Both the position numbers and the translations under genes were made by a program. DNA of 64,000 nt, from contig NC_080082.1 in assembly GCF_949987535.1 (NCBI RefSeq), forward strand, positions 51,064,374-51,128,373, given 5' to 3'. The notes below the pieces were generated by a model that made no database searches, was not told where the DNA came from, and saw only the letters and a program-made list of their open reading frames with translations. Positions 37,576 through 50,189 of the stretch are shown piece after piece; position 1 is the stretch's first letter; the number at the start of each line of letters is the position of its first letter. This stretch comes from Balaenoptera acutorostrata. Its lineage: Eukaryota; Chordata; Mammalia; Artiodactyla; Balaenopteridae.

Positions 37576-38601
37576 ATAAATGTTTCAGGAATAGATAACC
37601 CCTACGGAATATGAACCATTAAAAAAAATAGGGAAGAACAACAACAAAGAAAATATATTTTCTACTAGTGCTAGTAAATTAGCATTAAAACATCTTTCCC
37701 ACTAACTAGTAAATTAGCATAAATTTCATACCAAAAAAAAATTGTACTCCTGCCAAAAATTATAAAACAAGTAACAAAAGTAAATATGGGTTAATTTCTA
37801 ACTGTATAAAATGATGAATCAGTGCTTTAGAACAAATAGTCTATTTTCCTAAGATGTTGACTCTCTTTACATACATATGTCAATAATTCCATATTAGGAG
37901 CAAGGAACAAAGAGGATTGTTAAAAAACACAAATTCACAGTTCGTGTCATTAAATTTTATTCCTCCTCCTGTCAGACAGAACCAAGAAAAAGATGAGTAT
38001 CTCCTGGGCCCTGGCAGGAAGCCTTAGCATTTCCAGAGGTCCTGCTGGTATCACAGCAGTTTCCTCTCCTTCATTTTTATGATACTTAATATGATAAATC
38101 TTTTTTTAAAAATAACAAAGTTTACAGTGAAGGCATAAAGGTAATTACATGTTAGTTCTATGGTATATATGCTGACTGGCAACTTTCTTCTTTCTGACCG
38201 GCAACTTTTTGTAAAAGTTTTTTTTTTCCTTAAAGTCACACAAACATTAAACGAATATTCTTCTTTTTAAAACTTAGAGCATAACACACAACATTTTTCA
38301 TATTTTTTCTTGGATATTTTACACACTTATTTTTCAAATGTCTTCTACACTCAGCTTGAATAGACTTGCCTTAAAAAGAATATTTAGAATATTTGAGATT
38401 CCAATAAATCTCAAGATTAAAGAGAATTTATATTGATTTAATAATGATGATCTTTTCCAAAAAAGTATGTATTAAAAATTTATTCAAATCCTCTTTTAGG
38501 TCTCAGTAATGCTTTAAAGGTTTCTTTCTCCCATATACATCGGATACATTTTTTTTTTCCTTTAGGATTTTGTTTCTACTCTTAACATTTTTCTTCCATT
38601 T

Positions 38602-38738
38602 TATTTATTTTTTAATTTTAATTTTTTTTGGCTGCACCGTGAGGTTTGCAGGATATTGGTTCCCCGACCAGGGAATGAACCTGGGCCATGGCAGTGAAAG
38701 CACCGAGTCCTAACCACTGGACCGCCAGGGAATTCCCA
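38602..38738 (-). mobile_element. Short CHR-family SINE
   Basis: Reverse-complement SINE ending CGCCAGGGAATTCCC, with CTTCCATTTTA duplications at 38591-38601 and 38740-38750. Confidence 0.88.
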
Positions 38739-39278
38739 CCTTCCATTTTACTTTTGAGCTGGTTAGTGGTTTGTATATAGAAATGCTGTTGATTTCTGTA
38801 TATTAATTTTGTTTCCATACTGTATTGAATTCTCTTGTTTCCTCTTCAACTGCCCACATACATAATTGTATCACCTAGATATAATTTTGTATGCACCTTC
38901 CCAATTTTTATCTTTTTTTTCTTTTCTATATGCATATAGAATTATAGTAAATAAATGTGGTACCATGAGTAATCTGGTCATGTTCCTGACTTTAGTAGGA
39001 ATATGTATCATTTCCCGCAGGAAACATGGTTCTGGCCTTTAGCTTAGTATGTGTGTAGAATAATTTTTAAAAATATCATGTTAAGGAAGTGTCCTTTTAC
39101 TTCTATTTTATAAATAGATCCTCTTTAAAAAATATCAAATTCTGATTTTAAAAAAAATTAGTAGCTCTATGGAGCTGATTATATATTTTTTTGAATATGA
39201 TAAATTATATTAATGGATTTCCTTAAATTGAAACATCTTTCTGATAGACAGAAAAAAATGTTTCACTCAATTCTTCTC

Positions 39279-39775
39279 CAATTACAGACAGTCCCCAACC
39301 TAAGACAGTTTGACTTATGAATTTTCGACTTTACAATGGTGCAAAAGTGATACACACAGAAAACATAGATACCTTGAATTTTAAGTTTTGATCTTTTCTC
39401 AGGCTAGCTTTACGTGGTATGATACTCTCTGGTGATGCCGGGCAGCGGCAACAAGCCATAGCTCCCAGTCAGCCATGTGATCACATGGGTAAACAACCAG
39501 TACACCCTTAAAACCATTCTATACCCATTAAACCATTCTGTTTTTCATTTTCAGTACAGTAGTCAATAAATCACATGAGATATTCAACACTTTATTATCA
39601 AATAGGCTTTGTGTTAGATGATTGAAGGCTAATGTAAGTGTTCTCAGCATATTTAAGGTAGGCTAAACTAAGCTATGATGTTTGGTAGGTTAGGTGTATT
39701 AAATGTATTTTCAATTTATGCTATTTTCAAATTATGATGGGTTTATCAGGATGTAAGTCAGGAAGGTCTGTAGTC
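39279..39775 (+). mobile_element. TcMar-Tigger-like non-autonomous DNA transposon
   Basis: ACAGTCCCCAACCTAAGACAG at the left and a related inverted end (ATGGGTTTATCAGGATGTAAG) at the right, with GACTTTACAATGGTGCAAAA inside, match a common Tigger-derived MER element. Diverged and inactive. Confidence 0.65.
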
Positions 39776-39779
39776 TACA

Positions 39780-39981
39780 ATTCTTTGCAATTCCAATTAA
39801 AATCCCAACAGCGTTTTTTCCTTAGAGCTAGATAAACTGATTCTAAAATTCAAATGAAAGCACAGAGGTCCCAAAGTAGCTGAGAAATTTTTAAAAACTG
39901 GAACATTTGTGTAGTGGGAAGTGGGGAAATCCCTGCCAAGCAAACAGGGTTATTATAAAGTTAAAGTAGTTAAGACAATGT

Positions 39982-40031
<50 letters not shown>

Positions 40032-40595
40032 CATAGTAGTGGTATAGATGTAGACAAATAGATTAAAGAAACAGAATAAAGAGCCTAGAAACGATTAAGC
40101 ATGTATATTATAAAGGTGGCATCACAAAGTAAAGATCTATTTAACAAATGGTATTGGAACACTGGTCACCTACATGCAAAAATAATTTTACTGATATAAT
40201 TATCAGTAAATTCCTACCTTGGACCAATTACAAAATTGAATTCCAGTTGGATCAAAGACTAAATATGAAAAGCAAAGCTTTGAAAAGAAACTGTAACATA
40301 ATATTAGGAAAGATATCTTGTAAAATACCAACATTGGCAACTCATGAAAGAAGACTATTAAACATTAATGTTGCATATGTCATTTCAAAGAGGGCTTATG
40401 AGACCAAAACCAGGAGCTCTTAATGCTGTGACCAAAGACTGAAGTTCTCCATGGGATGTAATAATAGTCACTCAACAGTGCTATGTCTTCCTGAAGAGAT
40501 ACAAGATTTAACCACTTATATCCATGATTGCTGATATGGGAAAGTAAAAATAAATGTTTCCCAAGTTTAACAACAACAATAAAAATTAATGTTGC
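39780..40595 (+). mobile_element. Diverged L1M ORF2 fragment
   Basis: CCAATTAAAATCCCAACAGC and later CTAAATATGAAAAGCAAAGC resemble L1 ORF2 in the sense direction. It is broken by a CA microsatellite. Confidence 0.6.
39984..40028 (+). repeat. (CA)n microsatellite
   Basis: About 22 uninterrupted CA units; likely polymorphic in length. Confidence 0.97.
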
Positions 40596-40869
40596 ATATT
40601 AATTTTGACTGAATTCTTACTGTATGCACAAACTTATCATATGCTAGATGAAACTATCCAAATTTAAAGTTTATATACAACAAAAGATACACGATAACAT
40701 ATAAGTGACAAATTAGAAGAAGATATCTCCATAAATCCTAATGCTGAAGAAGGCATTCTTAAAATCCCTTAATTTCAAGTAGAAAAAGGACTAACGGCAT
40801 AAAATGGACAAATAATATGAACAGTCAATTGGCAAAATTTGCATTTCTTCACTCATGAGTGGATTTCCA

Positions 40870-41115
40870 TTTGTACAGTATCATAAGAGTGTGGTCCTAG
40901 AGTCAGGTTGCATGGGTTTGAATCCTGGCTTTACTGCACACTAGATGCATGAAGTTATGTAAGTTTCTTAATCTCTGTGCTTCACTTCCTTTCTCTGTAA
41001 AAATTAAAATAATATCTACCTTACACACTTCTGATAATGATTACATGAAATAAGCTATGTTAAGCTTATAGCACAATATACCTGGCACATAATAGGTACT
41101 CAGTAAAGCTATTAT
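40870..41115 (+). mobile_element. MIR SINE
   Basis: GGGTTTGAATCCTGGCTTTAC, CTCTGTAAAAATTAAAATAA and AATAGGTACTCAGTAAA are the tRNA-like head, core and tail of an ancient MIR in the plus direction. Confidence 0.85.
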
Positions 41116-41824
41116 ACTTATTGCTGTAGAAGATTTTTCTAGCTGCTGGGTAGTCTATTCAAATATAAATAAAAACTGCCACGGAATATATTTACATCCA
41201 TATTCTAGAATGAATGCCCAGAAACATAGGCAGTCCATTTCTGTTTGATAGTCCAGACCAAGATGTCTGGCTCTGGTGTCTGAAAGGAACTGAATGAAGT
41301 TTTTGAAAGCTAATAGAGTGTCCTATTTGTAGATCACAACTCCTTATCTCCAGCTTTTTACTTTATAAGGAAAATTCACATGTGAACTAATTATTTGGAA
41401 TCCTCTCATAAAAGATGGTCATTACCCACTAACTCAAAATACATCTAAAAAATGTATCTACAAATCTGAATAGTCTTTTTTTTTGTGACATTTTTATTTT
41501 AAAATATTTATTGGCCACTTGCATTTTTTCCAACTGCTTGCTCATGTTCTTCACCCAATTTTCTATTTTCTTAATTATTGGTTTTTAAGAATTGCTAGTA
41601 TATTTCTGCATATGTATTACAAAAACTGTTTCCAGTTTTGCCTTATTACAGTGTTTATGGTAGTTTTATTGAAGAGAAAGATTAATTTTGTGAACACAAA
41701 TGAGGCATCTACTCTTTTATCTTATCAGTTTCATATGTTAAAGTAAAAAAGTAGGTCAATGAATACAGTGAACACATTCAAAGACCTTTTCAGGTAGAAA
41801 GATTTATATAGCTAATAATTATTA

Positions 41825-42035
41825 ACAATATTTATCATTTATGGAGCACTTACTATGCATTTAACCCTCCCAATATTCCTATGGGGTAAGTATTATTATT
41901 ATCCCCACTTACAGATGATGTAACTAAGGCCAAAGAGATTAAGAAACTTGCCCATAATCATGCACTTAGTAAGTCACTGAGCCAAGATTTGAACCCAAGT
42001 CTGTCTTGGCCCAGAAAACCACTCTGCCAAAAGGA
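41825..42035 (-). mobile_element. MIR SINE, minus strand
   Basis: GGAGCACTTACTATGCATTT at the left and CAAGATTTGAACCCAAGTCT at the right are the reverse complement of MIR. Confidence 0.85.
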
Positions 42036-42635
42036 GAAATAACTGGATAAGCCACAGAATCATATGGTCAATAGAAGTGTGTATGTGTTTCAGGATGGAA
42101 AAGATATGAGCTGAGGAAAAAGAGGCAGTGGAAAATATTTAAAATACAGAAGTATGAGGGATTCCAGTGTTGGAAACAAGAAGAATCAACAGCAGAGGAA
42201 AATGAGTCATTTTGTAAGAAGATGAAGAATACTGTATCTTTTGAGACCATTAAAAAAAAAGACGTGGAGAGTTACAGATACCAGAACTATAAAAAATTCT
42301 GCCACAGAATTTTAGTATATATTTTAGCTCAACTTAAAAAGTCTCAACTGAAGGAAATATATATGGAGGATCATCTGAAAGAAGTACTCGATTTACTCTT
42401 CCTGATAATTCTAGTTTTTAATCTATGGCCAAGAAGGACTTTTAATAAACTGAGCTTAAAATCGTAAGAATTATGGAATTATTTTGGATTTCTTTTTGAC
42501 CTAGGTGCCAATGAAAAGCTTTCTTCTTTCCTGAATTATAAGCTTTTTCCTCATAAGTAGTGCAAATTATGGGATGAACTTTATGTCTCAGTTTGCTTTT
42601 GCTTCTCCAGATCATATTCAAAAAAATTTTTTTAA

Positions 42636-42821
42636 AGATTTTTTGTATGTGGACCATTTTTAAAGTCTTTATTAAATTTGCTACAATATTGCTTCTGTTT
42701 TATGTTTTGCTTTTTTGGCCGTGAGAAATGTGGGGTCTCAGCTCCCTGACCAGGGAATTGAACCCTCACCCCCTCCATTGGAAGGCAAAGTCTTAACCAC
42801 TGGACTGCCATGGAAGTTCCT
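42636..42821 (-). mobile_element. CHR-family SINE with a long unique tail
   Basis: TGTGGACCATTTTTAAAGTC through TTGCTTCTGTTTTATG precedes the reverse tRNA-like part ending ACTGGACTGCCATGGAAG. The same arrangement occurs at 51755-51938, so the ~60-bp tail (with AATAAA on the SINE sense strand) belongs to a subfamily. Confidence 0.8.
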
Positions 42822-43033
42822 CAAATTTGAACTTAAGTTTTATAATCCTGTATGGACCTGTTTCTGCATAGCCATATGTCAAATTTCCCCAGGTTCTGAC
42901 CTTCTATCTGTATTTTTCCTCACCTTGATTTTTGATTTAGTTTTTTCCAACTTACTGGTAGGTTAAGGTAACCCATTGCAACTGCATTGTAAAATAATGC
43001 AGGAAACAAATAAATGCTTAAAACGTACAAGAG

Positions 43034-43351
43034 GGGACTTCCATGGTGGTGCAGTGGTTAAGAATCTGCCTGCCAATGCAAGGGAGACGGGTTCAAGCCC
43101 TAGTCCAGGAGGATCCCACATGCTGCGGAGCAACTAAGCCCATGTGCCACAACTACTGAGCCTGTGTGCCGCAACTACTGAAGCCCGCACACCTAGAGGC
43201 CGGGCTTGGCAACAAGAGAAGCCACTGCAATGAGAAGCCCGTGCACCGCAATGAAGAGTAGCCCCCGCTCGCCGCAACTAGAAAAAGCCTGCGCACAGCA
43301 ACGAAGATCCAACGCAGCCAAAAATAAATTAATTAATAATAAAAAAAGAGC
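43034..43351 (+). mobile_element. CHR-type SINE
   Basis: Full-length SINE flanked by AACGTACAAGAG at 43022-43033 and 43352-43363. Confidence 0.94.
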
Positions 43352-44936
43352 AACGTACAAGAGAACTGGTCATATCCTCTTCTTCCTTGAAAAGGGCAGA
43401 ATCTGGAGAACACCAAGCTGAGGAAAGAGAAATAAAAATCTGTTTACTTCAGAGCCCCAGATAAAGGACTAGAGAAATCTTCAGCACCAGCTATAAGATC
43501 ACCTATAATGATCCTCAGACCTTTGAGAAATATTAACCACCACCAGGCTACAGAGACACTGAAATGTACATAGATGGCTTGTAATTTAATCATACAGGGT
43601 TCTATGGGAATTTCTGGAGGGCTAAGTCTAGGGTGCCCAATGAATCTATTTCCCTAGTTTCCTGCTATTTTATTCCTAATAGGAGATTTTTAAAGTACAT
43701 AATAATAAACACCACAAAGATTTAAGGATTAAATTATTTATGAAGCACTGTAAAGAATTTGGAAAAAACTTTAATCAGAGACAGGTTACAGGCATTGTGG
43801 AACATTCATATGATGGAATGAAATGCAGTTATAATTCTAAAGACATTTTAAAATAATTTAATTGACTTATTTTTTACCCTAAAAATTCAGGGCCTTAAGG
43901 TTAAAAATGGAAGACTGAATACTTGCATTTATTTCTGCTCTCTCTGAAACACAACCAAAATGAAAGAAACAAAAGAAACAATCTCACAAGGACAAAGAAT
44001 ACAGAAGATTTTAGCGGATAAGAGATGTCAACAAAATTTTGAAAGATAGAGAGCAAATGACTGGTTTCTAACTTAGAGAAAGATGAAGCTTAAGTGAGGG
44101 TGGGGAAACCATGGCAGAACACTTGAAAGGCTCAGAAATGGAGGTATTAGGTACTTCTACAGGCAGGAGTTTGGGGTGGGGCTGAAAAACAGGGAACTAC
44201 ATACAAGGTGGGGTTGAAGCAATGTAGAGAAAATAAGGGAATTAAGTAAAAGCTGTCAGATTGAAAGATGAAGTGCTCCCCTCAACTTTTTTCCTTTCTT
44301 TGCCTCCCAAAAGCAGGAGTCCTGGCTTATACTCCTCAAACAATCTAGGACTTCTTGCTGGGAAAACTGACTAGCTCAAAAGAAAATGCATACATATCCT
44401 GACATTTGGTCAACCTCCAACCTCGAACAAAACACCATATTAGAAAGAAGGGCAAGGAGAAGAGTGGGTGGGAGTCGGGGTGGGGTGAGGGTGATGAGGA
44501 AGGGGTTAGATAGAAAACAGAGATAAATCCTTATTTCTACTGTCAAAAGTCAATAGGAAATATCTAAAACTGAAATCAAACATTAGCAGTATGAGGATGT
44601 TATTCAGGAAAGCAGAGCTGAATACCAGAATATCCAGAAAAAAATGTTCCAAGTAATTGCCTATGGGTAGTGGGACCAGGGTATGGGAAGGAATGGAACA
44701 GGCAACTTTTGTTTACAGTTATATATTTAACAGTACTTTTTAAAAAATCTAAATGTATTTAAGAAAAATAGGAATTATATTAAAAATTTATTTAAAAAAA
44801 GTTGTCAAGTTAATAAAATAAAAAACAAACGTCAACACGGTCAATAACTTGTGAACTTTCTTGGTAGGAGTACTGAACTTCGTAACTCTTTTTACAGACT
44901 CTCTCCTAAACTCTGCCCATCTCTGAGCCACCTCAC

Positions 44937-45012
44937 CTGTCCTTTCCATCATCTGGGTCAAACGCTCCGTTGTCACACAGCTACTGCTGATCTCTGAAGG
45001 TTGAGATGTCAT
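44937..45012 (-). CDS. ZNF568: ZNF568 N-terminal coding exon
   Basis: The minus-strand exon runs from an acceptor (CCCTCTGTTTAG) at about 45029 to a GTGAGG donor just below 44937. Its first 16 bases (45013-45028) are 5' UTR and the ATG is at 45012. It encodes 25 codons plus one base, MTSQPSEISSSC, then VTTERLTQMMERT. This closely resembles the recalled start of human ZNF568 (MTSQSSVISNSC, ending HMMERK), which supports both the gene call and the start. It lies 29 kb upstream of KRAB-A. It ends in phase 1 whereas KRAB-A starts in phase 0, so another exon (about 59 bp in the recalled human form) is needed between them; I did not find it. Confidence 0.8.
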
Positions 45013-45239
45013 TCAGGCCTTTCCCACTCTAAACAGAGGGATTAAGATAGGGTGCAGGTCTAGCAATTCCAGGGTCCACTCTATCTCAGGACTCCCCAGC
45101 TTCCAGGGAAGGTCTCAGATCAGGAGGTCTCCTTCCACGATAGATACCTGCTCTTCACAGTTCTTTATCCTCACATCACAGATCTGCCTTATCTTTGTGG
45201 AGCCAGGACCTGTGGGCTTATGATATAAATCCAATTTAC

Positions 45240-46066
45240 CTGATGTCTTCTCACTGGATCCCTATGGGAACCAGCCTCCAAGGTGGCCCCCAATGATCGT
45301 TGTCTTCTGGTATTCATGTCTTTCATACACCCCTCCCACACTGAATAGAGTTGACCTGTATAACCAATAGGATATTGCAGAAATGACAGTGTGTGACTTC
45401 CAAGGTTAGGTCATAAAAGACATCGTGGTTTCTGTCTTTCATATATATATTTTTTTTAATGGCTGTGTTGGGTCTTCGTTTCTGTGAGAGGGCTTTCTCT
45501 AGTTGTGGCAAGCGTGGGCCACTCTTCATCGCGGTGCGCGGGCCTCTCACTGTCGCGGCCTCTCGTTGCGGAGCACAGGCTCCAGACGCGCAGGCCCAGT
45601 AATTGTGGCTCACGGGCCTAGTTGCTCCGCGGCATGTGGGATCCTCCCAGACCAGGGCTCGAACCTGTGTCCCCTGCATTGGCAGGCAGATTCTCAACCA
45701 CTGCGCCACCAGGGAAGCCTGTCTTGCCCATTTTTGAATCATGCACTTTGAAGCAAGCCAGCCACCATGCCATGAAGACACTCAACAAGCCTTAGGGAGA
45801 GGCTTGTGCCAGCAGCCAACACCAATTTGCCAGCCATCTTGGAAGCAAATCCTCCAGTCCCCATTAGCCTTCTGATGACTGCAGCCCTGCCAGCAATTGA
45901 CTGCAACTTAATGAAATATCTGAGCCAGAATACCCAGCTAAGTCACTCTCCACTCCCCCAAAACTGAGATAATAAATGTTTATTGTTGTTTAATATATGT
46001 TTATTGTTGTTTAAGCCACTAAATTTTGAGGTACCTTATTACACAATAATAGATAATTAATACAGT
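45240..46066 (+). mobile_element. MLT1-like MaLR LTR with a SINE inserted
   Basis: Features include AATAGAGTTGACCTGTATAA, GGCTTGTGCCAGCAGCCAAC, GATAATAAATGTTTATTGTT and the terminal AATAGATAATTAATACAG, as in MLT1 LTRs. A SINE lies at about 45439-45719. A short direct repeat (TTTATTGTTGTTTAA) is duplicated near 45980-46015. Confidence 0.8.
45439..45719 (-). mobile_element. CHR-type SINE in the MLT1-like LTR
   Basis: Reverse-complement full-length SINE ending CGCCACCAGGGAAGCC; CTGTCTT flanks it on both sides. Confidence 0.9.
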
Positions 46067-46769
46067 CCCAAACAATTAGCTTCCTTGCTTGTAATTCACA
46101 GTGCCTGGAGTCACTGACCAGAAATGCTGAGACAGCAGGAGTCTGGAAGAAAACTCAAAGACTCAGCAACTCAGGTTGAACCAATAGAAACACTAAGAGT
46201 CTAGAAACAAAGTGAATACAATAGTGATGTTCACATAATACCTGCTCCTCAAATATCTTTTGTAAGCATAAAGGTGTAGGCCTGATGCAGTGACAGATAT
46301 AAAGCTGAGTCAAAAAACATTCAGATTTTCAGCAACCCCAGATTTGGTGTGAAAGAGAGGTGCATTAAAAGTCCAGCTACTCCATTTCCTATCTATCTTG
46401 ACAATTGAGATAAACGAGAGTTGTAACATAGAACTCCCATGCTCGTCATTTGAAATGAGAATTATACTCATGTCACAGTGACATTGTCACATGACATTAA
46501 TTTATCATCTATGGTGAAAAAAATGATACACAAGAGAGTAGACTAATCCTTACTCTGAATGACAGAAAAGAAATAATAAAACAGAAAACATTCAATTATA
46601 ATAAATTTTGAGAAGTGTTATGCTTGGGATATACTCCTACTGTCCCTCACACAGTTTCTATTTTTTTCGAATGGCAATTATCACTAACAAATTATATAAT
46701 TTATCATGCATATTGTCTTTCCACCCCCTCATATAAAATACATGAAAACAGGGACTTATTTTTGTCTTT
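46067..46769. other. No feature recognised
   Basis: Between the MLT1-like LTR and L1M, upstream of the ZNF568 N-terminal exon; may hold part of its 5' intron only. Confidence 0.5.
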
Positions 46770-47405
46770 TTGCCACTGATAGTAGGTGCTCAAAAAATAT
46801 GTTGATAAACTGGTATAGCCACTAGGAAAAACAGTATGGCAGTCAAAAAATTAAGAATAGAATTACTATATGATCCATAAATTCCACTTGTGGATATATA
46901 GCTAAAAGAACTGAAAGCAAGGACTCGAACAGGTATTTGTACACCCATGTTTGTAGCAGCATTATTTGGAATAGTCAAAAGAAACAAACAATCCAACTGT
47001 CCACTGACAGATAAATAGATAAACAAAATGTGGTATATACAATCAATGAAATATTATTCAGCCTTAACAAGGAAGAAAACTCTGACACATGCTTTAACAT
47101 GGATGAACCTTGAGGACATTATGCTAAGTTAAATAAACCAGTCACAAAAGGACAAATACTGTACAATCTGGTACACAGAGTACATAATGAGGTAAAGTCA
47201 AATTCATAGGGACAGAAAGTAGAATGGTGGTTGCCTGGAACTAGGGGACTGAAGGAATGGGGAGTTGTTTAATGGGTACAGTTTCCATTTTGCAAGATAA
47301 AAAGAGTTCTATGGATAAACAGATGGTGATGGTGGCACAGCCATGATGGATGTAATGCCACTGAACACTTAAAAATGGTTGGTAAGATGGTAAAATTTTT
47401 GTGTA
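46770..47405 (+). mobile_element. L1M 3' end
   Basis: ORF2 end (GTAGCAGCATTATTTGGAAT at 46953, ATTATTCAGCCTTAACAAGG) and 3' UTR in the plus direction; diverged. Confidence 0.8.
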
Positions 47406-48062
47406 TTTTTTTTGCCTTTATTGAGGTATATCTGATACAAAAAAACCCTGCACAAATCTACGTGTATATGTCCTGATCAGTTTGGACATATTCATATATC
47501 TGTTAATACCAATACCATAACCAAGGTACTAAACATATCCATCACCTCCAAACACTTCCTTGTGTTTTGTGTTTTTTTTCCAGTAAGAACAGCTAACATG
47601 AGATCTACTCTCAATGTATTTTAAAGTGCATAGTACCACTTTGTTAATATAGGTACTATGTTGTACAGGGCTCTAGAACTTATTCATCTTACATAACAGA
47701 AACTTTGTACCTATTATAAAACAATTCCCCACTTCCCTCTCTCCCAGCCCCTGGCAACCACCATTCTACTCCCTGCTTCTTTGAGTCTGATTATTTTCAA
47801 TACCTCATGTAAAAGAATCATGTAGTATTTGTCCTGTAACTGGCTTATTTCATTTAGCATAATGTCCTAAAGGTTCATCCATGTTGTCACAAATGTCAGG
47901 ATTTCCTTCTTTCTTAAGGCTGAATAATATTCCAGTGTACATATATGCCACATTTTCTCTACCCATTCATCTGTTAATGGATAGATGTTTCCATATCTTG
48001 GCTACTGTGAATATTGTTGCAACGAACATAGGGGTACAGATATTATGATAGCAAATTTTATG
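47406..48062 (-). mobile_element. L1M fragment, minus strand
   Basis: TTTATTGAGGTATATCTGAT at the left and GCTGAATAATATTCCAGTG at 47921 are reverse-complement L1 3' UTR and ORF2 end. Head-to-tail inverted with the adjacent plus-strand L1M. Confidence 0.8.
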
Positions 48063-48117
48063 TCATGTGTTATGTTATCTCTATTTTACCACAATTAAAA
48101 AAAATACACACAGAGCG

Positions 48118-48345
48118 TACCCTTGAACAACACGGGTTTGAACAGTGTGGGTCCACTTACACGCAGATTTTTTTTTCAGTAAATACATACTACAGTACTA
48201 CTACACGATCTGAGGTTGGTTGAATCTGCAGCTGCAGAACCTAGGATACAGAGGGCCAACTGTAAAATTCTACTTAGATTTTTGACTGCAAGGGGTGGGG
48301 AGGGAATCGGACCCCCACGTTGTTCAAAGGTCAGCTGTACATATT
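48118..48345 (+). mobile_element. Tigger2-like (MER28-type) DNA transposon
   Basis: Terminal inverted repeats: ACCCTTGAACAACACGGGTT at the left, CACGTTGTTCAAAGGTCAGC at the right. Non-autonomous; related to the copy at 1141-1471. Confidence 0.78.
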
Positions 48346-48510
48346 GAGCAAATGAATAAATACTAATTTGGGGTAATTAAAATTAGAAGAAAGCAAAATA
48401 TCAGATAAGAATAACATAGAAATGGGTGGGTAGTTTGGAGTTCAAGTGTTCTAAAACCTTATTTAAGTTTGGGTTTTGTTAAACATGCATGTTAAAAATT
48501 CAAGGATAAG

Positions 48511-48813
48511 AGGGCTTTGCTGGTGGCACAGTGGTTAAGAATACGGCTGACAATGCAGGGGACATGGGTTCGAGCCCTGGTCCAGGAAGATCCCACATGT
48601 CGCGGAGCAACTAAGCCCGTGCACCACAACTACTGAGCCTGAGCTCTAGAGCCCATGAGCCAAAACTACTGAAGCCCGCATGCCCTAGAGCCCGTTCTCT
48701 GCAACAAGAGAAGCCACTGCAATGAGAAGCCCGCTCACCACAACTAGAGAAAGCCCACACGCAGCAACGAAGACCCAACGCAGCCAAAAATAAATTAATT
48801 AATTAATTTAAAA
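48511..48813 (+). mobile_element. CHR-type SINE
   Basis: Full-length SINE with perfect 17-bp duplications AAAAATTCAAGGATAAG (48494-48510, 48814-48830). Confidence 0.95.
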
Positions 48814-49164
48814 AAAAATTCAAGGATAAGAAACCAAAGCATTGGAGAAAGAAATGGGGATAAGGTAAACCTGCACAATAAAAAATAAGGCATAATAGAA
48901 AATAAAACAAATTTTCATCAGCAATCACAATAAATGTAAATGAATTAAACTCACCTATTAAAATAACAGTCAAAGAGGATAAAAAGGGGAAAAGCCCAGC
49001 AATATGTTCTTAACAAGAGACAGACCTGAAGTATAAAGACATAAAGGGAAGGGGTTGTAAAATGAAATTCCTGGAAAATACAATAACAAAACGTGAGAAG
49101 CAATATTATCAGACAAATGAGAACATGGACTAAAAGACATTCACCAGGATAAAGAGGCATGTTT

Positions 49165-49625
49165 CTTAATGTCGTAGATTGGAATCTTGGTCCCAATGTT
49201 TCACCCTCTGCTAAGAGGATTACACATTCACACTTTTTGCCATTTAACTTTGCCTTGCCCTCTGACTGGGTGTAATTAACGTTACACTTAGGCACCTGAA
49301 TAGCTTTAGCTAACCTAATATTAGTATACTTTGGAGCAGAGGTTTTTAAGGGTGTTTTTATGATCTGTCTTGTATGCTGGTGATCCACCAGGAGAAGCAC
49401 ATGTCCTGGTAACCACTGTCCTTTTAGCCTGAGCTGCAGAAAGAATACATGTGGAGCAGGTCTGAATCGATTCTGCAGTCCAGCCACCCAGGCAAGCCCA
49501 GCCTAGATAAGCTGAACACAGAACCTGCAAACCTGTGAACAAGAGAATAAATGCTTGCTGTTTCATGCCACTGAGTTTAAGAGTGGTTTGTTAGGCAGCA
49601 TTATTATGATCACAATAACTAATAC
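49165..49625 (+). mobile_element. MaLR-like LTR remnant
   Basis: GAATAAATGCTTGCTGTTTC, GCCACTGAGTTTAAGAGTGG and ATCACAATAACTAATACAT form an MLT-like 3' end. Left boundary approximate; the ORF across it is not a gene. Confidence 0.6.
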
Positions 49626-49859
49626 ATATAATAAAAGAAGACATAGGAAGATGAAATAATAAATCTGGAAAAGATCACCAAGGGAAACTGGAGCGCAACA
49701 GAACCGGGCCAAGAACTGCTGGGGGCAAAAAAGGGCAGCAAAGGAGACTAAGAAAGAGTGGCCAATGGGGAGGAAAGACCACGTGAAACCAAATACAGAA
49801 AATTTTTTCATGCGGTTACCAATTATGCCAAAGGCTACACAAACGTCAAATGAGGTAAG

Positions 49860-50055
49860 ACAAGAACCACTACACATATCACAACTGCAAACACCTCCAC
49901 ACTCTGCACATCTACCTGACAATCACAGACAACACCACACACGTTATCATAAATCACAGACAATTACAAACATCACCATGACACAAATATCCCATCACAA
50001 TTACTCCACCACACTCAACACAACCACACCCCCATCACTGTCGCATCATCACAAT

Positions 50056-50089
<34 letters not shown>

Positions 50090-50140
50090 ATCACAACCCC
50101 ATAGACCATCATAATCACACACACACTAACTCTTCACCCG
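49860..50140 (+). repeat. CA-rich low-complexity tract with (CA)n microsatellite
   Basis: A strand-asymmetric stretch almost without G, made of CACA/ATCAC/CCAC words, with an uninterrupted (CA)15 at 50058-50087. It abuts the CpG-rich promoter. Confidence 0.85.
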
Positions 50141-50189
50141 TTTCTTGTTCCAACAACTCCAGCCACGCTCCAGGAGCGTACTCCCACCC

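Noticed and set aside
44788..44936. Extension of the ZNF568 N-terminal ORF past the GTGAGG donor
   Set aside because: The match to ZNF568 ends at the donor, and the downstream residues do not resemble the recalled protein.
48951..49566. 178-aa and 81-aa minus-strand ORFs
   Set aside because: They lie across an LTR-like repeat and have no recognisable domain or conserved start context.
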